7,972 nt of DNA, taken from assembly GCA_002451085.1 (NCBI GenBank), contig DKBE01000008.1, positions 6,493 to 14,464 on the forward strand, in the 5' to 3' direction. The position numbers were made by a program, and so were the translations under genes. Position 1 is the first letter of the stretch; each line of letters begins with the position of its first letter. The stretch comes from Proteobacteria bacterium UBA6908. GTDB taxonomy: Bacteria > Pseudomonadota > Gammaproteobacteria > Acidiferrobacterales > UBA6901. Positions 1 through 6,571 of the stretch are shown piece after piece. The notes under the pieces were generated by a model that did no database searches, had not been told where the DNA came from, and saw only the letters and a list, made by a program, of their open reading frames with translations.

Positions 1-2189
1 GCCGTGCCCGACATGCCGTTGTACTCCATGATCTCCTTTGGACTGGCGGTTGTCTCGCCGCGCTTCCATGAGAACAGGTCACGCTGTGCGGCCTGCGAAC
101 GCAACAGCAGCGGTTCGAGCATGGCGCTGGCGCCGCCGCTGACCGCGATCAACGCGTCACCGTGAAACAGCGCACGGAAACCATCATCGCTGAGGAAGGC
201 GCCATCGGCCTCCGCCACCGTGTCCCAGGCGACATCGGTCGGGCGATAGAGACGGCGCGGATTGACCACCGACACGATGCGGACGCGGAAACCGGATTTC
301 TCCAATTCGTCCTTGGCTTCGTACACTGGCAGCAACACCATGTCACCGGTCACGGCGAACACCACCAGCGGTCCGCGGGTCGCCGCGCTTTGGTACAGCA
401 TGACGGCGCCCTCTTCAATTGCACGCCGGTTCTGTTCAAAGGTCGTGCGTACCGGCAACGGACTCTTGGAGGCGAAAATGGCAATCGCCTTGTTGCGGGT
501 ATTGAGCGCCCAGTCGTACGCCACCTGGATACAGTTGGCATCGGTCGGGAAGATCGGATAGGTGTTTCCGTTGCGCATCATGGCGGCGAAATACGCCTCG
601 ACCTCGGGACGCTGATGGGTCCAGCCGTTGCGCCCCTGTTCGAGCGCGCCGGCCGTGAACATCATCACCATGCTCGGTGTCTTGCGGCGCAGCTCGGCCA
701 TCGCCTGGGCCACCGTCTGTACGATCGGCAGGCCATTGATGGCAAAGCTTTCATACGACAGCCACAGCGAGCGGCCACCGTACAGCGCCACACCGGCGGC
801 CAGACCGGCGCAGGCATCTTCGTTGAGCGGCTCGTACACCTGCCCGTGCGGACCCTGGTGATAGAGATCGTCGGTATTCGGGTGGCGGATCTTGAGCGCC
901 ACATTGATGTTGGCCATGCCGGAAGCTTCATTGCCATCGGCATTGGTCACCAGGAAGCGCTTGTCACGCAACCCGACCTCGGCTGCCATGGCGCCAAAGA
1001 CCGTTGACGGCACCGCCGATTCCCCAGCCGCAAATTCCTTCATCGGCAGTTCACCCAGCGGCGCCAGCGCCAGCACCTGTTCGGTCACGGCGGTGCGTAC
1101 CGCCGGTCCGCCACCGGCGCGCGAGAAATTGTCACGCACGATCTGCCAGGCCTGCGGCCACAACGCACGGCGCTTGAGGCCATCGATCACATCGGTGTTC
1201 TCGAGCGTGTGCTGTGCGTACAGGTTGTGCGACTTGGCGCCCAGTGCATGCACACCAGCGCCCTTGAGCTGCTTGATGATGAGCGCTGTCAGGGTGCCGC
1301 CCAGCGCACTCTTGGCCGCGCGGTCGGCGGCATCGAGCACCGCCCTGGCGAAGGCCAGCCGCCGCTCGAAGGAAAAGCGCGTGCTGTCGACATAGGCGCC
1401 GGGTTGATTCGTGTCATCGAACGCCTTGGCGTCGACGATGATGACTTCCTGGAAACCATGGCCCTTCCAGTAGCCGACCATCTCGTCGTTCGTGAAATTC
1501 GACACCATCGAATGGTGCTCCTGACTGTAGCCGTTCCAGATCAGCACCGGCAGGAAGTTGGTCACCTTCGGATAGGCCACGTGGAAGTGCAGCATGCTGT
1601 TGAGCACATACGGTTCCCCCATGCCGCCATCGCCGATGGTCACCGGAAATAACTTGCCGGGATGCAATAACGCACCCGCCATGGCGAAGTGCTGTCCCTG
1701 CCCGAGCGGTCCGGCTGGCGCCAGGATGCCGGGAATGGCGCCGGACAAATGGCCGAGCAGCCCGTGCTTCTCGCGGAAGCGCGCGCGCATGTCGGCCACG
1801 GTCTTGATGTTCATCGCCTCGAGTGAGCTGTCGAGGAACATCGCACTGTAGTAGCCGGGCGCATGGTGCCCGACTTCAGTGTTGATATTGATGTGCCCGA
1901 GCATCATGAGGCTCGCGATCACTTCGGCACTAGAGGCAAACCCGCCCGGATGACCGGAGGCCTTGGCGCCAGTGACCTGCAGGGTCAGGTAGCGCAGCGC
2001 GTCGGCGCCCAGCAAGGTCTGCCAGACGGCGGCCGGATCAGCCGGATCGGCAATACCCTTCTGGTGCGGGGCGATCGCGGCGCTGGCATAGCGGTCGGCA
2101 TCGGCCCAGGGGGCATTGAAATACTGAATACCGTCGCAGAAGGCCGGTGCAGCCTCCGGCCGGGCAGCACGGGCAGTGGAGGTGGTCAT
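1..2189 (-). CDS. Phosphoketolase/transketolase-family ThDP enzyme, 3' end outside the window
   Basis: An uninterrupted minus-strand frame gives 729 codons from ATG at 2189-2187 and runs off the left edge without a stop. An AGGGAGA ribosome site lies six bases upstream (2202-2196). ThDP enzymes of this superfamily move or cleave two-carbon ketol units; phosphoketolases yield acetyl phosphate. N-terminal half: SGHPGG (78-83) and GPLGQG (160-165) are transketolase-like; GDG (186-188) through WNGY (218-221) is the ThDP/metal motif. C-terminal half resembles phosphoketolase: NGWTHQ (521-526), FPTDAN (547-552), ASKSPLP (573-579) and FRALFHGDALI (671-681). By eye, His80, His108/109, His147, His321, Glu457 and His525 correspond to the active-site His/Glu set described for bifidobacterial phosphoketolase. 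Phosphoketolases are usually about 790-830 residues, so roughly 60 residues may be missing. It is divergent from an IclR gene that may control it. Substrate is unknown; a transketolase label is also possible. Family is confident, exact reaction is not. Confidence 0.85.
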   Translation of the reverse strand, partial: MTTSTARAARPEAAPAFCDGIQYFNAPWADADRYASAAIAPHQKGIADPADPAAVWQTLLGADALRYLTLQVTGAKASGHPGGFASSAEVIASLMMLGHININTEVGHHAPGYYSAMFLDSSLEAMNIKTVADMRARFREKHGLLGHLSGAIPGILAPAGPLGQGQHFAMAGALLHPGKLFPVTIGDGGMGEPYVLNSMLHFHVAYPKVTNFLPVLIWNGYSQEHHSMVSNFTNDEMVGYWKGHGFQEVIIVDAKAFDDTNQPGAYVDSTRFSFERRLAFARAVLDAADRAAKSALGGTLTALIIKQLKGAGVHALGAKSHNLYAQHTLENTDVIDGLKRRALWPQAWQIVRDNFSRAGGGPAVRTAVTEQVLALAPLGELPMKEFAAGESAVPSTVFGAMAAEVGLRDKRFLVTNADGNEASGMANINVALKIRHPNTDDLYHQGPHGQVYEPLNEDACAGLAAGVALYGGRSLWLSYESFAINGLPIVQTVAQAMAELRRKTPSMVMMFTAGALEQGRNGWTHQRPEVEAYFAAMMRNGNTYPIFPTDANCIQVAYDWALNTRNKAIAIFASKSPLPVRTTFEQNRRAIEEGAVMLYQSAATRGPLVVFAVTGDMVLLPVYEAKDELEKSGFRVRIVSVVNPRRLYRPTDVAWDTVAEADGAFLSDDGFRALFHGDALIAVSGGASAMLEPLLLRSQAAQRDLFSWKRGETTASPKEIMEYNGMSGT

Positions 2190-2195
2190 GACAGG

Positions 2196-2202
2196 TCTCC
2201 CT
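2196..2202 (-). promoter_or_regulatory. Ribosome binding site of the phosphoketolase-like gene
   Basis: On the minus strand this reads AGGGAGA, a good Shine-Dalgarno match, with six bases between it and the ATG at 2189. It decides the start of the minus-strand gene. The divergent IclR gene has no comparable site. Confidence 0.7.
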
Positions 2203-2244
2203 GAATTGGGTGGGCTTGCGAAAAAGACTAACGCCGGCTAGCAT

Positions 2245-2280
2245 ATTTCACAATACACAATCGTTTTCATAATACGAAAT
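2245..2280. promoter_or_regulatory. Candidate IclR operator: two 16-bp elements 19 bp apart
   Basis: Elements TTTCACAATACACAAT (2246-2261) and TTTCATAATACGAAAT (2265-2280) match at 13 of 16 positions with a 19-bp period, close to two helical turns. The second is itself a near palindrome (TTTC, seven-base centre, GAAA), the roughly 15-bp size known for IclR-family operators. The whole segment also has ATTTC at its left end and GAAAT at its right end. It lies in the only AT-rich stretch of the 91-bp divergent gap and abuts the IclR start codon, so bound regulator could block its own transcription and affect the opposite gene. Function is inferred from position and symmetry. Confidence 0.5.
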
Positions 2281-2281
2281 A
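2268..2281 (+). promoter_or_regulatory. Candidate -10 and leaderless start of the IclR gene
   Basis: CATAAT (2268-2273) matches the sigma70 -10 consensus at five of six bases and ends seven bases before ATG at 2281, so transcription would begin at or next to the start codon. There is no Shine-Dalgarno upstream. The -35 region (around 2245-2251) matches poorly, which would suit a weak or regulated promoter. The box lies inside the second operator element. Confidence 0.35.
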
Positions 2282-3042
2282 TGGTCACCATCGCTGCCAC
2301 CTCCTCCATCCAGGTCATCGACCGCGTTGCCGCCCTGCTCGATGTGCTGGCACAAAGCCCGGAACCCCGCAGCCTCAAGCTGGTGTCCGCGGAGACCGGC
2401 CTGCACCCGTCGACCGCCTACCGGATTCTCGATGCGCTGGCCGCCCATGGCCTGGTCGAACGCACCGACACCAGCCAGTACCGGCTGGGCGTTAAATTGA
2501 TGCGACTCGGTAGCCGTGTGCGCAAGGACATTGACCTGCTGCGCGAAGCCCGGCCGATCATGGATGCCTTGCGCTCGGAGCTGGGCGAAACCGTGAACCT
2601 GACCGTACGCGAGGGCGACGAGGTGGTGTATGTGGAGCGTGCCGTGCCGGCCCGCATGATGCGCGTCGAACAGCTGATCGGCAGTCGCGCACCGTTGCAT
2701 GTCACTGCCGTCGGCAAACTGTTCCTCGCGGAAGGCGGGGAAAAGGCCTGCAAACAGTACGCGAAGCGCTCCGGTCTGCCGCGCTACACACCGAACACGC
2801 TGACCCAGGCCGCCCGGCTGTGGACCGAGGCCGAAACCAGCGCGCAACACGGTTACGCGTTCGACAACGAGGAGGCGGAACTCGGCGTGGCCTGCATCGG
2901 GGTGCCGATACGCGACGGGCATGGAAAAATGATCGCCGGTCTGTCGGTGTCGGCCCCGCGTGAACGCCTGCAGAAAAACTGGACCGTGCGCATGCGTGCG
3001 GCGGCCGCCGAGCTGTCAGCGCGTCTTGGCTACACCACCTGA
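2281..3042 (+). CDS. IclR-family transcriptional regulator
   Basis: 253 residues, the normal IclR length. Residues about 9-70 form the winged helix-turn-helix: IQVIDRVAALLDVLAQ leads into the HTH, with recognition helix HPSTAYRILDALAAHGLVE (42-60) and wing RTDTSQYRLG. Residues about 75-250 are the effector-binding IclR domain, with the conserved stretch LGVACIGVPIRD (201-212) and a following AGLSVSAP. These proteins are dimers or tetramers that bind a small organic acid or related ligand and control adjacent genes, often divergent ones. The ATG at 2281 is the only plausible start: upstream in frame there is a stop at 2239 and no other ATG, GTG or TTG. No ribosome site is seen. It is divergent from the phosphoketolase-like gene and 78 bp before the aminotransferase, both plausible targets. 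The ligand cannot be read from sequence; glyoxylate, hydroxypyruvate or a sugar acid would fit context. Confidence 0.93.
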   Translation: MVTIAATSSIQVIDRVAALLDVLAQSPEPRSLKLVSAETGLHPSTAYRILDALAAHGLVERTDTSQYRLGVKLMRLGSRVRKDIDLLREARPIMDALRSELGETVNLTVREGDEVVYVERAVPARMMRVEQLIGSRAPLHVTAVGKLFLAEGGEKACKQYAKRSGLPRYTPNTLTQAARLWTEAETSAQHGYAFDNEEAELGVACIGVPIRDGHGKMIAGLSVSAPRERLQKNWTVRMRAAAAELSARLGYTT

Positions 3043-3056
3043 CTCTGCGGAATCGA

Positions 3057-3086
3057 TTGCCAGTCCAATTTGCCGGGCCGTATACT
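3057..3086 (+). promoter_or_regulatory. Sigma70-type promoter of the aminotransferase gene
   Basis: TTGCCA (3057-3062, four of six matches to TTGACA) and TATACT (3081-3086, five of six to TATAAT) are separated by 18 bases, just after the IclR stop codon. A start of transcription near 3093 would give a leader of about 28 bases before ATG at 3121. It lets the aminotransferase be expressed independently of the IclR gene. No clear Shine-Dalgarno sits in the leader. Confidence 0.6.
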
Positions 3087-3120
3087 CGCGCATTCATTTT
3101 CTGAACCGCACGGTCCTGAC

Positions 3121-4251
3121 ATGTCGATACAATCCTTCAACCCGCCGGTACGCACGCTCATGGGCCCCGGCCCGTCGGATGTACACCCGCGTGTGCTTTC
3201 CGCCCTTTCGCGCCCCACCATCGGCCACCTTGACCCGAAATTTGTCGGCATGATGGACGAAGTGAAGTCCATGCTGCAGTACGCCTTCCAGACCAACAAT
3301 GAGCTGACCATGCCGGTCTCCGCGCCCGGCTCGGCCGGCATGGAAACCTGTTTCGTCAATCTGGTTGAACCCGGGGACAAGGTCATCGTCTGCATCAATG
3401 GCGTGTTCGGTGGCCGCATGAAGGAAAACATCGAGCGCTATGGCGGCATTCCGGTCGTGGTCGAAGCCGCTTGGGGTGACCCGATCGATCTCAACCAGGT
3501 CGCGGATACCTTCAAGACCAACCCGGATGCGAAGATGCTGGCGTTTGTACAGGCCGAGACGTCCACGGGCGCCCTGTCCGATGCCCAGACCCTGGTGAGG
3601 ATCGCTCACCAGCATAACGCGCTGGCGATCGTTGATGCGGTCACCTCGCTCGGCGGCGTACCGCTCAAGGTCGACGAATGGGGAATCGATGCCATCTATT
3701 CCGGCACCCAGAAATGCCTATCGGCGCCACCCGGCCTGTCGCCGGTGAGTTTCAGCCAGCGCGCAGTGGAGAAAATCAAGGCACGCAAGACCAAGGTGTC
3801 GAGCTGGTTCCTCGACCTCACGCTGGTGATGGGCTACTGGGGTTCCGGGGCCAAGCGCACCTACCACCATACCGCTCCGGTGAACGCGCTCTACGGCTTG
3901 CACGAAGCGCTGGTGATGCTGCAGGAAGAAGGTCTGGAGCAATCCTGGGCACGCCATGTGCAACTGCATCACACGCTGCGCGCCGGCCTGGAAAAACTCG
4001 GCTTCGAATATATTGGCCGTGACGGCGCCCGCCTCCCGCAGCTCAATGCCGTGAAGGTTCCGGCCGGCGTGGATGAGGCCAAACTGCGTTCGATTCTGCT
4101 CAATACCTACAATCTCGAAATCGGTGCCGGCCTTGGCTCGCTGGCGGGCAAGATCGTGCGCATCGGCCTCATGGGCCAGACCTGCAACATCCGCAACGTG
4201 ATGTTGTGCCTGTCGGCGCTGGAGGCCGCACTGCCGCAGGCACGCGCCTAA
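3121..4251 (+). CDS. Class V PLP aminotransferase, alanine/serine-glyoxylate type
   Basis: 376 residues, a usual size for cytosolic fold-type I class V aminotransferases of the AGT/SGAT group. These move the amino group of alanine or serine to glyoxylate or pyruvate, giving glycine and, from serine, hydroxypyruvate. Seen motifs: N-terminal LMGPGPSDVHPRVL (13-26), SAPGSAGMET (67-76) in the PLP-phosphate region, VDAVTSLGG (171-179) with Asp172 facing the PLP ring, SGTQK with Schiff-base Lys198, TYHHTAPVNALYGL (247-260), and VRIGLMG with Arg347 that holds the substrate carboxylate. The start at ATG 3121 lies just downstream of a good promoter; an in-frame TTG at 3070 falls inside that promoter and is unlikely. 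The DUF2784 gene follows after 20 bp and may share the transcript. Alanine versus serine as donor cannot be settled by eye. Family is certain, substrate is inferred. Confidence 0.92.
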   Translation: MSIQSFNPPVRTLMGPGPSDVHPRVLSALSRPTIGHLDPKFVGMMDEVKSMLQYAFQTNNELTMPVSAPGSAGMETCFVNLVEPGDKVIVCINGVFGGRMKENIERYGGIPVVVEAAWGDPIDLNQVADTFKTNPDAKMLAFVQAETSTGALSDAQTLVRIAHQHNALAIVDAVTSLGGVPLKVDEWGIDAIYSGTQKCLSAPPGLSPVSFSQRAVEKIKARKTKVSSWFLDLTLVMGYWGSGAKRTYHHTAPVNALYGLHEALVMLQEEGLEQSWARHVQLHHTLRAGLEKLGFEYIGRDGARLPQLNAVKVPAGVDEAKLRSILLNTYNLEIGAGLGSLAGKIVRIGLMGQTCNIRNVMLCLSALEAALPQARA

Positions 4252-4271
4252 CGGTACCCGGTGCCAGCGGC

Positions 4272-4625
4272 ATGAAGGCCCTCTTCCTCGCCGCCGCCGA
4301 TTTCGTGGTGCTGATCCACCTGCTGTGGATCGTATTTCTGATCTTCGGAATGATACCGGGTGCGCGCTGGGTGTGGGTGAAGTGGACCCACCTTGGCGCA
4401 CTGGTCTTTTCCATTTTTCTGCAGCTGTTCGGCTGGGTCTGCCCGATCACGCATCTCGAGGCCTGGCTGCGTACTGCCGGTGGCGCCACACCCTACGAAG
4501 GCACCTTCATCCGCCACTATCTGGAGCGCATTGTTTATGCACAACTGCCATCGAATGCACTGTTGATCGGCACGCTGGCCATCGTGGGTGTGTCGCTCTG
4601 GGTGTATTTCGGTCGTCGCCGATGA
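4272..4625 (+). CDS. DUF2784 small inner-membrane protein
   Basis: 117 residues matching the DUF2784 pattern: an N-terminal transmembrane helix (about 5-28, DFVVLIHLLWIVFLIFG), a Trp/His-rich turn (VWVKWTHLG), a second helix (LVFSIFLQLFGW), the hallmark FGWVCPITHLEAWLR, then TPYEGTFIRHYLERIVYAQL and a C-terminal helix ending in Arg residues. The function of the family is unknown. The ATG at 4272 places the hydrophobic start correctly; an in-frame upstream start at 4206 would overlap the aminotransferase and add a non-membrane tail, so I reject it. No clear ribosome site is seen; being only 20 bp after the aminotransferase stop, it may be translated from that mRNA. No link to aminotransferase chemistry is apparent. 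Confidence 0.88.
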   Translation: MKALFLAAADFVVLIHLLWIVFLIFGMIPGARWVWVKWTHLGALVFSIFLQLFGWVCPITHLEAWLRTAGGATPYEGTFIRHYLERIVYAQLPSNALLIGTLAIVGVSLWVYFGRRR

Positions 4626-4651
4626 CAGCCTGACCGCGACATTGCTAGACT
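4622..4651 (+). promoter_or_regulatory. Extended -10 promoter of the ABC operon, probably leaderless
   Basis: ATGACA (4622-4627, five of six to TTGACA), an 18-base spacer, and TAGACT (4646-4651, four of six to TATAAT) preceded by TGC, forming an extended -10. The -10 ends seven bases before ATG at 4659, so the transcript would start at or one base before the ATG. No Shine-Dalgarno exists in the short gap. The -35 overlaps the DUF2784 stop codon. Confidence 0.55.
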
Positions 4652-4658
4652 GCACGCG

Positions 4659-5351
4659 ATGAATGCCACTCCCCTGCTCTCCGGACGCGGTCTCCGCAAG
4701 CACTATCCGATGGGGTCCGAGCCGGTGCAGGCCTTGCGCGGCGTGGACATCGACATTTTCGCCGGTGATTTGCTGGCCTTGCGCGGCCCATCCGGCAGTG
4801 GCAAAACCACCCTGATCAATCTGCTCGGCCTGCTCGATCGCCCAGACAGCGGCACACTGCTGCTTGACGGCCGCAACACCGCCACCTTGAGCGAAGATGA
4901 GCGCGCCGACACCCGTCGTGACCGTTTTGGTTTCATTTTCCAGACCTTTAATCTTATCCCTGTGCTGACGGCAGCCGAGAACATCGGTTACCCAATGCTG
5001 CTCAATCACGTGACGCGCGCCGAGATGATGGAACGGGCACGCGAACTGCTCGCTGCCGTGGGTCTCGCCGAAAAGGAAAATACCCGCCCCGATCTGCTCT
5101 CTGGTGGGCAGCGCCAACGCGTAGCCATCGCCCGGGCGCTTGCCAACCGGCCGGCCGTCATCTTTGCCGACGAACCAACCGCGAACCTCGATTCCCACAC
5201 CGCCGACGCCATCCTTGATCTTCTGCAGCGCCTGAACCGCGAACAACAGGTGGCCGTCGTCATTTCGACTCATGACCCGCGTGTCGTCGAGCGCTGCACG
5301 CGAGTGCTGACATTGCACGATGGCGAGATTGTTACGGAGCCTACCGCATGA
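4659..5351 (+). CDS. ABC transporter ATPase, LolD/MacB type
   Basis: 230 residues, a complete single nucleotide-binding domain of the MacB/LolD (type VII, mechanotransmission) class. Walker A GPSGSGKT (43-50), Q-loop Gln95 in [12 protein letters not shown], signature LSGGQ (147-151), Walker B VIFADEP (167-173), D-loop NLDS, and switch His205 in STHD are all intact, so it should hydrolyse ATP. The [16 protein letters not shown] segment is typical of LolD/MacB rather than importers. It works at the cytoplasmic face with the permease whose ATG overlaps its stop codon by four bases (ATGA), indicating translational coupling. It is likely the first gene of the three-gene unit, from the promoter just upstream. 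Naming it lolD is not justified because the partners are not the canonical LolC/LolE pair. Confidence 0.95.
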   Translation: MNATPLLSGRGLRKHYPMGSEPVQALRGVDIDIFAGDLLALRGPSGSGKTTLINLLGLLDRPDSGTLLLDGRNTATLSEDERADTRRDRFGFIFQTFNLIPVLTAAENIGYPMLLNHVTRAEMMERARELLAAVGLAEKENTRPDLLSGGQRQRVAIARALANRPAVIFADEPTANLDSHTADAILDLLQRLNREQQVAVVISTHDPRVVERCTRVLTLHDGEIVTEPTA

Positions 5352-6571
5352 ACCGGCTGACCATCGCCTGGCGCAATGTCGCGCGCAACCGCCGCCGCAG
5401 CCTGATCACGGGTGGGCTGGTGGCCTTTGGATTTGTATCGTTCACCCTGGCTGGCGGCTTCATGGCCCAGTCGTTCGACGGATTGCGGCACAACGCCATA
5501 CGCAGCGGGCTCGGCCACATCCAGTTTGCTGATCCACGGGCCTTCGAACGCAGTGAGGAAACCACGCTGGAATTCGGGATTCACCAGGCCGGTGCGGCCT
5601 TGAAGACCATGCAGGCCGATCCTGCCGTCGACGTGGTCATGCCGAGACTGGAATTCTTTGGCCTGGTGACCGCCGGCGGAACGTCTATCCCGTTTGCCGG
5701 CACCGGCGTGGATCCGGAAGCCGAAATGCGTGGCAGCGATATTCCCAAGACGGTCAAGGATGGTGCATGGCTGAAGTCCGGGACGCGCACTGTAGTCATT
5801 GGGCGCGGCCTGGCCAAACTGCTGAATGCCAAACTGGGTGATAATCTCACGCTGCTGGCGACCACGCCCGATGGCACACTGAACGCCACTGACGTCACCA
5901 TTGGCGGTATCGCTGAGATCTTCATCAAGGAGCTGAGCGAGCGCTATCTGGCCCTGCCGTTGCCGCTGGCCCAGGATCTGCTGACGGCTCCGGATACGGT
6001 GTCGCGGATTTCAGTGATTCTCAAGGAATCAGCCAGTGAGACCGCCGTTGCCGCAAGATTGCACGACCGGTTGAACGCCGCCGGCATCCGGCTTGACCGC
6101 CGGTTGTGGAGCGATCTGGCCGTTTTCTATCAGCAGGTGCGCGTACTGTATATCGGCATCTTCGGGTTCATGGGTACGGTGCTGGTCATCATTGTGTTCC
6201 TGTCGACCTTCAACACCACATTGATGTCGGTCACCGAACGTACTCGCGAGATCGGTACACTACGGGCACTCGGCGCGCGCTCGCGGCGGATCGCCACCGG
6301 TTTCGTGCTCGAAGGCGCGCTGCTCGGCATGGCCAGCGCCATCGGTGGAACATTGCTGAGCCTGGTTATCACGCTGATCCTGAATCTTTCTGAAATTCAC
6401 ATGCCGCCCCCGCCCGGCATGGCCAAGGGCATCGTGATTCACGTACAGGTAATCCCGACTGTCTATCTGCTGGCCACGCTATCGATGATCGTCACACTGG
6501 CGATCGCCTCGTACTTCCCGGCACGGCGTGCCGCACGCGCACCGATTGTGGAGTCGCTCGCTCATGTTTGA
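5348..6571 (+). CDS. FtsX/MacB-type ABC permease
   Basis: 407 residues with the four-helix topology of FtsX-domain permeases: a basic N-terminus (AWRNVARNRRRS), TM1 about 19-41, a large periplasmic MacB-PCD-like domain about 42-262, then TM2 about 266-292, TM3 about 317-346 and TM4 about 370-391, ending PARRAARAPIVESLAHV. The cytoplasmic coupling helix TERTREIGTLRALGA (296-310) is the FtsX family signature that contacts the ATPase. GGAG at 5336-5339 lies eight bases before the start, and the ATG overlaps the ATPase stop. Such permeases do not conduct substrate through the membrane; they use ATP-driven motion to extract lipoproteins or lipids or to act on periplasmic partners. It may form a homodimer, since no second permease gene is present. 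The LolA-like gene starts inside its last codons. Confidence 0.94.
   Translation: MNRLTIAWRNVARNRRRSLITGGLVAFGFVSFTLAGGFMAQSFDGLRHNAIRSGLGHIQFADPRAFERSEETTLEFGIHQAGAALKTMQADPAVDVVMPRLEFFGLVTAGGTSIPFAGTGVDPEAEMRGSDIPKTVKDGAWLKSGTRTVVIGRGLAKLLNAKLGDNLTLLATTPDGTLNATDVTIGGIAEIFIKELSERYLALPLPLAQDLLTAPDTVSRISVILKESASETAVAARLHDRLNAAGIRLDRRLWSDLAVFYQQVRVLYIGIFGFMGTVLVIIVFLSTFNTTLMSVTERTREIGTLRALGARSRRIATGFVLEGALLGMASAIGGTLLSLVITLILNLSEIHMPPPPGMAKGIVIHVQVIPTVYLLATLSMIVTLAIASYFPARRAARAPIVESLAHV

Noticed and set aside
162..1007. Plus-strand open frame of 281 codons opposite the phosphoketolase-like gene
   Set aside because: Its product is low-complexity, His/Arg/Gly-rich and has no domain logic, while the minus strand gives a coherent ThDP enzyme. 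It is a shadow of GC-rich coding sequence.
3070..3120. Upstream TTG start for the aminotransferase
   Set aside because: It lies between the -35 and -10 of the predicted promoter, and the added 17 residues are not part of the family core; ATG 3121 fits better.
3094..3615. Minus-strand frame of 173 codons inside the aminotransferase
   Set aside because: It is antisense to conserved aminotransferase motifs, has no ribosome site and no family likeness.
4252..4268. GGTACC/GGTGCC inverted repeat after the aminotransferase stop as a terminator
   Set aside because: The loop would be about one base and no T-run follows, so a terminator is not supported.
4248..5318. Minus-strand open frame of 356 codons opposite DUF2784 and the ABC ATPase
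   Set aside because: The opposite strand carries intact Walker A, signature and Walker B motifs. The antisense product shows no recognisable motif and spans two real genes.
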